From an uncultured Bacilli bacterium (GTDB taxonomy: Bacteria; Bacillota_I; Bacilli_A; RF39; UBA660), in NCBI GenBank assembly GCA_947585885.1, contig CANPXI010000019.1, positions 1 through 12,457 of the forward strand: a stretch of 12,457 nt of DNA, read 5' to 3'. Both the position numbers and the translations under genes were made by a program. Shown here in pieces: positions 1 through 6,569 of the stretch (position 1 is the first letter of the stretch; each line of letters opens with the position of its first letter). The notes beneath the pieces were generated by a model. That model made no database searches and had not been told where the DNA came from. It worked only from the letters and a program-made list of their open reading frames with translations.

Positions 1-309
1 TGAATAGTTTACATAACTTAGGACTTTTACACGATTTAAGCCTCTTAGTATTATTCTAGAGTTACCATTAGGTAAATCTATTCTACTAGTTATTTTTGCA
101 GTTACTCCAACACTTGGTAAGTCTTCTGTATCAGGGTTTTCTTCTAAGTCATTTATTGGGGTTACAACTAGTATTTCATTATCGTGATATAGTTTAGATA
201 TGTCTATTATTTTTTTACTTATTTCGTTATTAAGTTCAATTCTTGCGTCTTCTAGAGGGAGTAAAACTAGACCTTTTAGAAGTATTACTGGTAAATTACT
301 TTTGATCAT
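1..309 (-). CDS. lon: Lon protease (endopeptidase La), N-terminal part, runs off the window
   Basis: The ATP-dependent cytosolic protease Lon degrades misfolded and regulatory proteins. The visible 103 codons are open to the window edge and match the Lon substrate-binding (LAN/PUA-like) N-terminal domain. The translation begins with the LPVILLKGLVLLP segment and contains LPSVGVTAKI and the family pattern LPNGNSRIILRGLNRVKV at about residues 81-97. The ATPase and Ser-Lys protease domains lie outside the window, so intactness cannot be judged. The ATG at 307-309 sits behind a GGAGGTGA ribosome binding site, and a strong promoter lies just upstream, so lon is transcribed separately from holA, whose terminator falls in between. 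The annotation rests on the N-terminal domain alone. A stand-alone LON-domain protein is formally possible but unlikely, given the start and context. Confidence 0.88.
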   Translation of the reverse strand, partial: MIKSNLPVILLKGLVLLPLEDARIELNNEISKKIIDISKLYHDNEILVVTPINDLEENPDTEDLPSVGVTAKITSRIDLPNGNSRIILRGLNRVKVLSYVNYS

Positions 310-333
310 ATACTCACCTCCGTATGACTTTTT

Positions 334-362
334 ATTATAAATATTTTGAGGCGATATGTCTA
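334..362 (-). promoter_or_regulatory. sigma-A promoter of lon
   Basis: Read on the minus strand, TAGACA (357-362) is followed by a 17-base spacer and a perfect TATAAT (334-339). The predicted start of transcription is near 327, giving a leader of about 18 bases that is little more than the GGAGGTGA ribosome binding site. No CIRCE or other operator was recognised next to it. Confidence 0.8.
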
Positions 363-411
363 CTTCTTTTTTTGTTTTTTTTGTGAAATTTTTGTGGTTA
401 ATTTAATATGT

Positions 412-453
412 AAAAAATAAACTACAAGTGAGATTTTTTTTGTAGTTTATTTT
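412..453 (-). terminator. intrinsic terminator after holA
   Basis: A stem of at least 13 base pairs (440-452 with 415-427; TAAACTACAA and its complement) encloses a 12-base loop. On the minus strand it is followed by a run of six T (412-417), part of which is shared with the base of the stem. It starts two bases after the holA stop codon and separates holA from the lon promoter. Confidence 0.85.
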
Positions 454-454
454 G

Positions 455-1390
455 CTATAATTCTAGGAAGAACTCTTCTAAACTTTTATATTTATCTATG
501 TAACCTGTTTTAATGTTATAGTCTATTTTACCTAGTTTTTTTATTATTCTTTTTAATTCTTCTCTTTCAATATTAAAGCTATTATTTATAGATAGTTCTA
601 TTCTATATGGATGTTCTTTTAGGGTACTTGCTATTTTATACTTATCATAACCTTTTTCTATAAGTATTTGTACTTGTAAAATTAGTCTAAAATTATTTGC
701 TAAGAGTGTTAAAAGTATGACTGGTTCTTCTTTTTCTTCTTTTAGTTTTTTATATAAAGTAAATATATTTTTTTTATCTTTTTTTATAACAGCATCTACT
801 AGTTTAAAAATATTTGTTTCTTCATATTTTGTTATTACTTTTTTTACGTCAGTTATGTTTATTTCTTTTTCATTTATTTTGTAAAGCAGTAGTTTTTCTA
901 GTTCAGAGTCTACTACTTTTGGGTTAGGTAGTAGTCTACTTTTTATTTCCATAATGCTTTCATTATTTATTTTATAGTTATTTTCTTTAAAGTAGTTAGT
1001 GATATACGCGTTTATTGTTTTTTCATTTAATAAAGGAAACTCTAGTACTTTAGATTTTGTTTTAACAAGTTTTACTAGTTTTTTTCTTTCATCTAGTTTG
1101 TCTGTTACAACTTTAAATATTAAGATTATATTTGGGTTTGGGTTTTCAATATATTTATTTAAGTTATCATCTTCTAGAGTACTTTTTCCTGTTAGGAAGT
1201 CTGAGTCACTTAATACTACTAATTTGTTGTTACCAAAAAGGTCAGTATAAGAGCATTCTTCTAGTACGTCAGTGATAGTTGTTTCTTTATAGTTATATGT
1301 CACAGTAGTTTCAATATTGTTTTCTTTTTGTAGTTTTTTTATGTATTTATCAATTTCTATTTCGTTTTCTCCATATAAAACATATAACAT
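455..1390 (-). CDS. holA: DNA polymerase III subunit delta
   Basis: HolA (YqeN in Bacillus) is the delta subunit of the clamp loader. It opens the beta sliding clamp so that it can be placed on primed DNA during chromosome replication. The 311-aa length is close to the usual 330-340. The N-terminal YGENEIEIDKYI matches the conserved start of the AAA+-like domain, which in delta carries no functional Walker A motif, and none is seen here. The C-terminal collar region has the family pattern LLANNFRLILQV (about 229-240), then EKGYDKYKIASTLKEHP (245-261). The ATG at 1388-1390 follows AGGAGGT with good spacing. The gene has its own extended -10 promoter and its own terminator, so it appears monocistronic. 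rpsT, a frequent neighbour of holA in Firmicutes, is not present here. Confidence 0.93.
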   Translation of the reverse strand: MLYVLYGENEIEIDKYIKKLQKENNIETTVTYNYKETTITDVLEECSYTDLFGNNKLVVLSDSDFLTGKSTLEDDNLNKYIENPNPNIILIFKVVTDKLDERKKLVKLVKTKSKVLEFPLLNEKTINAYITNYFKENNYKINNESIMEIKSRLLPNPKVVDSELEKLLLYKINEKEINITDVKKVITKYEETNIFKLVDAVIKKDKKNIFTLYKKLKEEKEEPVILLTLLANNFRLILQVQILIEKGYDKYKIASTLKEHPYRIELSINNSFNIEREELKRIIKKLGKIDYNIKTGYIDKYKSLEEFFLEL

Positions 1391-1410
1391 AGCTTTTACC
1401 TCCTAAAACA

Positions 1411-1440
1411 ATTATAACACACAATAAAAGAAATAGTTAA
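1411..1440 (-). promoter_or_regulatory. extended -10 promoter of holA
   Basis: The minus strand reads TGTTATAAT, a full extended -10 element with TATAAT at 1411-1416. TTAACT (1435-1440), 18 bases upstream, is a partial -35. It overlaps the hairpin that ends the upstream gene, and the predicted transcript start lies close to the ribosome binding site, so the leader would be very short. Confidence 0.5.
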
Positions 1441-1454
1441 GTATACTATTTCTT
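1428..1454 (-). terminator. terminator hairpin overlapping the stop of the 1446-2111 gene
   Basis: A 10-base-pair stem (AAGAAATAGT, 1445-1454, with 1428-1437) with a 7-base loop contains the TAG stop codon at 1446-1448. Only TTTT followed by ATTG comes after it on the minus strand, so the U-tract is weak and termination may be partial. It also overlaps the holA promoter. Confidence 0.5.
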
Positions 1455-2111
1455 GTTTTGGAATAAGGTTGAAGCAATTAATACAATTATTACTATTACC
1501 ATTACTATTATTATTAGATTTATATTTTTAGGGTTATTTACTGCATCTTGTACGATTGATCCTGTTAGGAAATAGTCTGAACAGTGTTCGATTGTGAACT
1601 CGACTTTACCATTTTTAACTTTTATACCACTATCTATATATTCTATTTGGTCTTTTTCTTCATTTAGGTAATATAAGTATAATGTTTCACCATTTTGATA
1701 TTTATTACTTACGTCTAGTGATATTTTTGCTTTTGTAGGTAATGAACCATGGTGATTAAATTTTATTACTAGTAAGTCTTTATTGTCTACCATATTATTT
1801 AATTTTTGATTTTGTATGTTAGGTAATATTGATAGTTTTAAGTCCATATCTATTTCCATATTATCTTTTAGGGCTTGTTTTAGTTTTTCATCTTTATTAA
1901 ATGTCCAACTGTATGTTAATTTATCATCTATTATTTCATAAGTTATTTCTTTTTCTGTTTCAGTTTTTGTTATTGTATCTTCAAAATTTCCAATATATTC
2001 TTTTTCAAATATTTCATCATTTGTTCTATTTATTTCTATTTTAAGAACTATTAAGCTTATTAAACTTAATGCTAGTAAAGAAGTTATTATTAAACTTGCA
2101 TTTTTTTTCAT
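1446..2111 (-). CDS. doubly membrane-anchored surface protein, function unknown
   Basis: This 221-aa protein has a hydrophobic N-terminal segment (about 6-23) that could be a signal anchor. A polar region of about 170 residues follows, then a second membrane helix (about 197-216) ending in NKK. The most likely topology puts the middle part outside the cell with both ends in the cytoplasm. The segment at 131-184 (SLDVSNKYQNGETLYLYY, then GKVEFTIEHCSDYFLTG) resembles, from memory, the membrane-proximal module of Firmicute surface proteins; I know no assigned function for it. There is no LPXTG motif or lipobox. The start has only a weak ribosome binding site (GGGAT) and lies 27 bases behind the CPBP-family gene, so the two are probably one operon and translationally linked. 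Confidence 0.75.
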   Translation of the reverse strand: MKKNASLIITSLLALSLISLIVLKIEINRTNDEIFEKEYIGNFEDTITKTETEKEITYEIIDDKLTYSWTFNKDEKLKQALKDNMEIDMDLKLSILPNIQNQKLNNMVDNKDLLVIKFNHHGSLPTKAKISLDVSNKYQNGETLYLYYLNEEKDQIEYIDSGIKVKNGKVEFTIEHCSDYFLTGSIVQDAVNNPKNINLIIIVMVIVIIVLIASTLFQNKK

Positions 2112-2138
2112 TTTATCCCAAACTTTCTAAATACTTCT

Positions 2139-2804
2139 TTATAGTCCTAGTAGTATTCCGGATAGTAAAAATAAGTCATAGAATAAATATACAAGACATG
2201 GAGTTACTAAGTTATCTGTTTTTTCATATGAAGTACTTAGTATCATTCCAGCATAAGCAAATGGTATTATTGTACATAAATCATTTATTCCTGTTATTAC
2301 ATAACCTACTTGGAAAATACCATATATTATTCCTGAAAATATTATGAAGAAGTATTTATTCTTTATTATGTCCCTAAATACTTTCCTAAATACTATTTGT
2401 TCTGTAAATAATGTTAAAAAGAATACATATATTATCATTATGAAGAAATTTTTTTGAAATAATGAGTCTATTAGTCCTGAGTTTGTATATTCGAAACTAG
2501 GGTTTATTGCATATATTACGGAAGATATTACCATTATGCCTATTATTAAAAATAGGAAGAATAATAATGACTTAAGTAATATTTTACCTGGTGACTTAAT
2601 AAATGCTTTTATATCTTTTATTATGTCGTCTTTATAAATAAGAAAGAAAAATAAAAGTAATAAAAACATAAATATAAATCTATAAAGTAATTCTATTGTT
2701 GTGCTTTCTGTTATTCCTGGTAAAAACATATCTAGTACGTATGGAACTAGTATGTATAGTAAGAATACTGATATTCCTTTTATAAGTGTATTAATGTTTT
2801 TCAT
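2139..2804 (-). CDS. CPBP (CAAX/Abi) family membrane protein, catalytic residues replaced
   Basis: This is a 221-aa polytopic membrane protein with helices around 9-29, 42-57, 79-99, 119-133, 151-168, 176-190 and 203-220. Three segments line up with the motifs of the CPBP intramembrane protease family. EQIVFR (135-140) corresponds to EExxxR, YGIFQ (161-165) to FxxxH, and YLFYD (206-210) to HxxxN. In each, the metal-binding or catalytic residue is changed: the second Glu is Gln136, the first His is Gln165 and the second His is Tyr206. The fold is probably kept while peptidase activity is lost. Family members include prenyl-protein proteases and Abi-type bacteriocin immunity proteins. The ribosome binding site is AAAGAGGTGA. 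An 11-codon ORF lies 45 bases upstream, and the surface-protein gene follows after 27 bases. Confidence 0.8.
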   Translation of the reverse strand: MKNINTLIKGISVFLLYILVPYVLDMFLPGITESTTIELLYRFIFMFLLLLFFFLIYKDDIIKDIKAFIKSPGKILLKSLLFFLFLIIGIMVISSVIYAINPSFEYTNSGLIDSLFQKNFFIMIIYVFFLTLFTEQIVFRKVFRDIIKNKYFFIIFSGIIYGIFQVGYVITGINDLCTIIPFAYAGMILSTSYEKTDNLVTPCLVYLFYDLFLLSGILLGL

Positions 2805-2831
2805 GCGTTCACCTCTTTAAATAATAACCAA

Positions 2832-2865
2832 ACCCCCTTTTTAGTTAGATTATAACCAAGGGAAT
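2832..2865 (-). promoter_or_regulatory. possible RNA hairpin spanning the end of the 11-codon ORF
   Basis: In the minus-strand RNA, AUUCCCUU (2858-2865, inside the last codons of the tiny ORF) can pair with AAGGGGGU (2832-2839). The helix has eight base pairs, two of them G-U, around an 18-base loop. A ribosome on the ORF would open it. No U-tract follows, so it is not a terminator. It is weak and may be incidental. Confidence 0.25.
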
Positions 2866-2885
2866 AGTTTTCTGAACCAACTCAT
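2850..2885 (-). CDS. 11-codon ORF (MSWFRKLFPWL) with near-perfect ribosome binding site
   Basis: An ATG at 2883-2885 opens an 11-codon reading frame ending in TAA at 2850-2852. It follows AAAGGAGGTG, the longest Shine-Dalgarno match in the window, at ideal spacing, and an extended -10 element lies upstream. The peptide MSWFRKLFPWL is rich in Trp, Phe and Leu with two basic residues, so it would be a small cationic, membrane-seeking peptide. It precedes the CPBP-family gene by 45 bases and lies 87 bases downstream of the RnfC-like gene. It could be a regulatory leader peptide, a tiny membrane protein or a secreted peptide. The ribosome binding site is strong evidence for translation initiation, but conservation is unknown. 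Confidence 0.5.
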   Translation of the reverse strand: MSWFRKLFPWL

Positions 2886-2921
2886 AAATACACCTCCTTT
2901 ATCATATAATCTTACATTTTT

Positions 2922-2950
2922 ATTATATCAATTTTTAATGCAGTTTTATA
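2922..2950 (-). promoter_or_regulatory. possible extended -10 promoter before the 11-codon ORF
   Basis: TGATATAAT on the minus strand (TATAAT at 2922-2927 with TG two bases upstream) is an extended -10 element. The -35 position 17 bases upstream reads TATAAA (2945-2950), a poor match. No terminator is visible between this site and the RnfC-like gene, so readthrough from that gene is also possible. Confidence 0.45.
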
Positions 2951-2972
2951 TAATTTTTTTTAATACTTTACA

Positions 2973-3767
2973 TTAATTTATAGTAATTAAATTTACTGTT
3001 TCGTCTAGTAAAAAATTATTGTCTGTTAGTTTTATTTTTTTATTAATTACCGCTTCTTTATCACAATCAAAATTATCTAGTATTTCTTTTAAGTTTGAGT
3101 ATCTTTTTGTTTTTATTATTTTTGTTTCATTGTTATAGGATAGTGTTATATATATAAAGTCCCTTTTTACTTTGTTTTTTATTTCATTATAAAAGTCAAT
3201 TATATCGTAAAGTGTTAGAGAAAAACCATCCCCTTTTTCAAAAGATATTGTTATATTTGGGTATGTTCCTAAGTAACTAAATAGTGTTTGATATGATACT
3301 ATGTCGTTTTTGTTTAGTATTATTTTTATTTCTTTTTTGTATTTTTCTTCTATTAGGTTTAGTGTTTCTAATATTTCGTTTATGTTATCTTTTAGAAGTA
3401 ATGTATGGTTAGGTATATTAGGTATTATTAAGTTTATTTGTTTTTCTAATTTTATTTTGTATAGTATTTTATCTAGTAATATTTTATCTACTTTGTATAT
3501 GTTTTCTTTTGATATTATTTTCTTTTCTGTTTTATCTTTAAAGTCATTTATTAATACCAATACATTTTCTTCTTTTCTTGTTGTGTTTATTTTACCTATT
3601 CCATATATTTTACCTGAAACTGGAGAATAGATGTTTTCTCCTTTATAGTTAGTTATTAAGTCACATTTATATACTTCTTTTGTTTCTCTTATATTTAACT
3701 CTTCATTTTGAATTGGTATATATATGTAATCACATGTTAGATATTTTTCTAATATTAATTCTTTCAT
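2973..3767 (-). CDS. RnfC-like barrel-sandwich/SLBB protein lacking cofactor motifs
   Basis: A predicted soluble protein of 264 aa. Residues 14-58 (YIYIPIQ, an ETKEVYKCDLI stretch, then IYSPVSGKIYGIG) resemble the RnfC N-terminal barrel-sandwich domain, whose pattern is YIPL, a VKVGD turn, then SPVSGKV. The central region (about 95-190) looks like the following alpha/beta domain, and FIYITLSYNNETKIIKTKRYSNLKEIL (204-230, shown in part by its YITLSYN and YSNLKEIL ends) resembles an SLBB domain. The GxGGxGFP flavin/NADH loop of RnfC is absent, and there are no CxxCxxC iron-sulfur motifs, with only three Cys in total. At 264 aa it is far below the usual 430 or more. No other rnf gene is nearby. 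The chosen ATG (3765-3767) has GTGAT just upstream; an in-frame GTG at 3774-3776 is the alternative start. Electron-transfer function is doubtful. Confidence 0.6.
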   Translation of the reverse strand: MKELILEKYLTCDYIYIPIQNEELNIRETKEVYKCDLITNYKGENIYSPVSGKIYGIGKINTTRKEENVLVLINDFKDKTEKKIISKENIYKVDKILLDKILYKIKLEKQINLIIPNIPNHTLLLKDNINEILETLNLIEEKYKKEIKIILNKNDIVSYQTLFSYLGTYPNITISFEKGDGFSLTLYDIIDFYNEIKNKVKRDFIYITLSYNNETKIIKTKRYSNLKEILDNFDCDKEAVINKKIKLTDNNFLLDETVNLITIN

Positions 3768-3783
3768 ATTTATCACTAATTTA

Positions 3784-3812
3784 ATTATATATTATTTTTT
3801 CTTCTTTTAAAA
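3784..3812 (-). promoter_or_regulatory. possible promoter of the RnfC-like gene
   Basis: A perfect TATAAT lies at 3784-3789 on the minus strand, directly after the uvrC terminator. The -35 position (TTTTAA, 17 bases upstream) matches poorly. Transcription would start near 3777, leaving a leader of only about ten bases before the ATG at 3767. Confidence 0.4.
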
Positions 3813-3837
3813 GAAAAAAAGATTAGTTAGTCTAATC
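3813..3837 (-). terminator. intrinsic terminator of uvrC
   Basis: A six-base-pair stem GATTAG/CTAATC (3832-3837 with 3821-3826) with a 5-base loop is followed on the minus strand by seven T, then CTTTT. The uvrC stop codon TAA (3827-3829) lies in the loop. Confidence 0.83.
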
Positions 3838-5593
3838 CTTCTAATTCACTTAGGTATTCTTTTAGGTTTTGAGCGACTTTTATAGGCAATATTTCTTCTA
3901 GTTCATTAAGAGAAGTTTCTTTTATTTTTTTTAGGCTACCATATTTTTTTAGTAGTTCTTTTTTTCTTTTTTCGCCTATTCCTTCTATGTTATCTAGTAC
4001 ACTACTTAGGGAACCTTTGCTTCTTATTTGTCTATGATAGTTTATTGTAAATCTATGGACTTCATCACTTATTCTAGTAAGAAGATAGAATACATTACTT
4101 TTTTTATCTATTTTATAGCTTTTTAGGGTGTCACCATCTATTAGAGAGTCTAGTGTGTGTTTGTTATCTTTCATAAGTCCACATACTTTTATTTTTAGGT
4201 TTAGGTTTTCTAAAACTTCATTACATGCGTTTATTTGGTTTATTCCACCGTCTACTAAGATAAGATCAGGTATTCTTGTTTTATTTAGAAGTGCTTTTTG
4301 GTATCTACGGTAGATTACTTCTTTCATAGATGCTACGTCATCATTTTGTTCTTTTGATATTTTAAATTTTCTATAGTCTTTTGTACTTTTTACTCCATCA
4401 ATAAATACTACCATTCCACTTACTGTGAAAGAACCAAATAGGTTTGAGTTATCAAATGACTCGATTACACTTAGGTTTTCTATTCCAAGTAAGTTACCTA
4501 GTTCACGGGATGCTTCAAAGTTTCTTTCGTTATCTCTATAAATCATTTCCATATTGTTTTCTAGGTTTATTTTTGCATTTGTTCTTGCGAGATCTAGTAA
4601 GTGTTTCTTTTTACCTTTTGTTACGTTTATTATTTTTGAATCTAATATACTATTAAGTAGTTCTACGTCTAGTGAGTCAGGGACAATTATTTCTTTTGGA
4701 GGTAAGTTCTTTTTAGCATAGAAGTTTACTATGTAGTACTCCATAGTTTCTTTTATATCGTCTACTAAAGGGAATATGTTTTTTTTGTTTCCTTGTAGTT
4801 TTCCATTTCTTAAAAAGAATACTACTATACTTATGTAACCATTATCTATGTAATAGTTAAATATATCTCTATTTATTCCATCATTTAGTTCTACTTTTTG
4901 GCGCTCGAAAACAACTTTAATGTAGTCTAGTTCTTTTTTAAGTTCTAGGGCTACTTCATAGTTTAAGTTATCTGAGTTTAATTTTATTTTTTCGTTTATT
5001 TTGTTTATTAGTATCTCGTCGTGTCCATTTAGTATTTTTATTATTTCTTCTCTTAAGTCTTTAGTGTCTAAGTCTTTATGTATACAGTAACCAAGGCACT
5101 CGCCTATATGGTAGTATAAGCATTCTTTTTTAGGCATTTTATCACATTTTTTTAAAGGATATAATCTATTTATTAAGTTTACTAGTCTTCTTGCTGCATA
5201 GGCATTTGGGAAAGGTCCAAATAACATTTTGTTTTTCTTTTGTACATTTATTTCTCTTCTTACTACTAAGCTTGGATACTTTTCATTTTTAAATTCTATA
5301 TATGGGTAACTTTTATCGTCTTTTAGTAGTATGTTATATTTTGGATCATATTTTTTTATTAGGTTTATTTCAAGTATAAAAGCTTCTAGTTCACTAGAAG
5401 TTATTATATAGTCAAAGTCTACTATTTCACTTACTAATTTTTTTGTTTTACCTGTTACTCTTCCATTAAAGTAGCTTTTAAGTCTATTTTTTAGTAATTT
5501 TGCTTTACCTACATATATTACTACTCCATCTTTGTTTTTCATAAGATAACAGCCTGGAAGTAAAGGAACTAAGGCAAGTTTTTCTTTAATCAT
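3827..5593 (-). CDS. uvrC: UvrABC excision nuclease subunit C
   Basis: UvrC makes both incisions around bulky DNA lesions after UvrA and UvrB have located them, in nucleotide excision repair. The protein is 588 aa, normal for the family. The GIY-YIG nuclease is at about 12-90, with GCYLM (14-18), YVGKAK (27-32), Arg37 and Glu75, for the 3' cut. Four cysteines (150, 158, 166, 170) fit the iron-sulfur cluster site described for UvrC. A UVR (UvrB-binding) segment is at about 199-233. The RNase H-like nuclease for the 5' cut carries Asp381 (SFDNSN), Asp448 (LVDGG) and His513 (EVHRF). Helix-hairpin-helix motifs occupy about 530-575 (NIEGIGEKRKKELLKKYGS). The ATG follows AGGTG. The gene stands alone between its own promoter and terminator. 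Confidence 0.97.
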   Translation of the reverse strand: MIKEKLALVPLLPGCYLMKNKDGVVIYVGKAKLLKNRLKSYFNGRVTGKTKKLVSEIVDFDYIITSSELEAFILEINLIKKYDPKYNILLKDDKSYPYIEFKNEKYPSLVVRREINVQKKNKMLFGPFPNAYAARRLVNLINRLYPLKKCDKMPKKECLYYHIGECLGYCIHKDLDTKDLREEIIKILNGHDEILINKINEKIKLNSDNLNYEVALELKKELDYIKVVFERQKVELNDGINRDIFNYYIDNGYISIVVFFLRNGKLQGNKKNIFPLVDDIKETMEYYIVNFYAKKNLPPKEIIVPDSLDVELLNSILDSKIINVTKGKKKHLLDLARTNAKINLENNMEMIYRDNERNFEASRELGNLLGIENLSVIESFDNSNLFGSFTVSGMVVFIDGVKSTKDYRKFKISKEQNDDVASMKEVIYRRYQKALLNKTRIPDLILVDGGINQINACNEVLENLNLKIKVCGLMKDNKHTLDSLIDGDTLKSYKIDKKSNVFYLLTRISDEVHRFTINYHRQIRSKGSLSSVLDNIEGIGEKRKKELLKKYGSLKKIKETSLNELEEILPIKVAQNLKEYLSELEGLD

Positions 5594-5611
5594 AATTAAA
5601 CACCTATTTAT

Positions 5612-5640
5612 ATTTTAACAAAAAATTAAATGTTTTACAC
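5612..5640 (-). promoter_or_regulatory. possible extended -10 promoter of uvrC
   Basis: TGTTAAAAT on the minus strand (TAAAAT at 5612-5617) is an extended -10 element 18 bases before the start codon. The -35 region 16-17 bases upstream (TGTAAA or GTGTAA) is a weak match. No LexA (DinR) box was recognised. Confidence 0.4.
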
Positions 5641-5645
5641 TAAGA

Positions 5646-5670
5646 AAGTATATAGAAGTTCTATATACTT
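5646..5670 (-). terminator. terminator hairpin overlapping the stop of the zinc-ribbon gene
   Basis: An almost perfect palindrome forms an 11-base-pair stem (5660-5670 with 5646-5656) and a 3-base loop. The TAG stop codon at 5661-5663 sits in the stem. The downstream tail TTCTTAG is not a strong U-tract, so termination may be inefficient; the uvrC promoter follows at once. Confidence 0.55.
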
Positions 5671-6521
5671 TTATCAAGTGATATGTAATTATTTATTTTA
5701 GAAGTACAAGACCAAAAAATAGATTTATCAGTTTTTGTGAATCTTCCACATTTTATTGTTTCATCGTTTACTGGAAGAGGAATAGATATTTCTAGTTTTT
5801 CATCTTTTTTATCAAGAGTGTATGTACAGTCTATTACCCTATTATTATTTTTAAATGTGCAAGAACCATTTTTATTTATTTCTAATACTACCTTACCCAT
5901 TTCTCTATACTCTGCAGTATATGTTCCGTAGTAGTCATTTTTATTCGTACTAAGTAAGACAATAACTATTATAATAAACAAAACTATAGCTAGTATTATT
6001 AAAAGAATTTTATAGTTAAATTTTACTTCTGTTTCTTTTTTCTCTTTTACTTCTTTTTTTGGTTCTTTTGTTTCTTCTTTTTCTTTCTTTTCTTTTTTAT
6101 ATGGAGTATATTTTTTACCATTTCCATAGTCTACTTCAAGTAGTTTGATTTCTTGACTCATACCAGCAATTTCAGTTGTTAGACTATATTTACCACCTAC
6201 TAGAATGTTAATTACTTCCATATCACTAGTTATTTCTATCTGTGTTCCATCTACTGCGGTACTTTCTCCTTTAAGTCCAACTGTGTTTACATTTATTGTG
6301 TGTTTTCCTAAAGGCAGGTCTATAGTTATATCTTTATTTACTCTTATACTACCAATATCTACATTATCTACTCTTATATATGCTTTTAGAGCAGCAGCAA
6401 AGTTATTTCTTTTTATTACTACTTTTCTTGTTTCTTTTTCTATAGGACAACCACAGTTTGGACAGTTAGTTGCTTTGTCACTTATTTCTTTACCACATTC
6501 ACTACATTTAATTAAAGCCAT
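5661..6521 (-). CDS. zinc-ribbon, PEGA-like, single-pass membrane protein
   Basis: The 286-aa protein starts with a zinc ribbon (Cys6, Cys9, Cys20, Cys23 in CSECG and CPNCG). A beta-rich segment follows at about 43-130 that resembles a PEGA domain (AYIRVDNVDIGSIRVNKDI, then LPLGKHTINV). Next come a Lys/Glu-rich linker (132-167), a membrane helix (171-192) and a C-terminal domain of about 90 residues (YYGTYTAEYREMGKVVLEI, NGSCTF). The positive-inside rule places the zinc ribbon and PEGA-like parts in the cytoplasm and the C-terminal domain outside. Zinc-ribbon membrane proteins of this layout, such as YvbJ and TcaA, occur in Firmicutes, but I cannot assign a function. The ATG follows AAGGAAGT. 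The gene is flanked by terminators on both sides, so it is probably transcribed alone. Confidence 0.8.
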   Translation of the reverse strand: MALIKCSECGKEISDKATNCPNCGCPIEKETRKVVIKRNNFAAALKAYIRVDNVDIGSIRVNKDITIDLPLGKHTINVNTVGLKGESTAVDGTQIEITSDMEVINILVGGKYSLTTEIAGMSQEIKLLEVDYGNGKKYTPYKKEKKEKEETKEPKKEVKEKKETEVKFNYKILLIILAIVLFIIIVIVLLSTNKNDYYGTYTAEYREMGKVVLEINKNGSCTFKNNNRVIDCTYTLDKKDEKLEISIPLPVNDETIKCGRFTKTDKSIFWSCTSKINNYISLDKSI

Positions 6522-6552
6522 TTTTATTACTTCCTTTCTAATTATTAATTTA

Positions 6553-6561
6553 ATGATACCA
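6553..6561 (-). promoter_or_regulatory. possible extended -10 promoter of the zinc-ribbon gene
   Basis: TGGTATCAT on the minus strand (TATCAT at 6553-6558) is an extended -10 element just past the upstream terminator. There is no good -35; the position 17 bases upstream lies in the terminator stem. Confidence 0.35.
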
Positions 6562-6569
6562 TAATATGC

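Noticed and set aside
2821..2857. Imperfect direct repeat TTGGTTATAAT / TTTGGTTATTAT near the CPBP start
   Set aside because: It is short, AT-rich and imperfect, with no further copies noticed; it could easily be chance.
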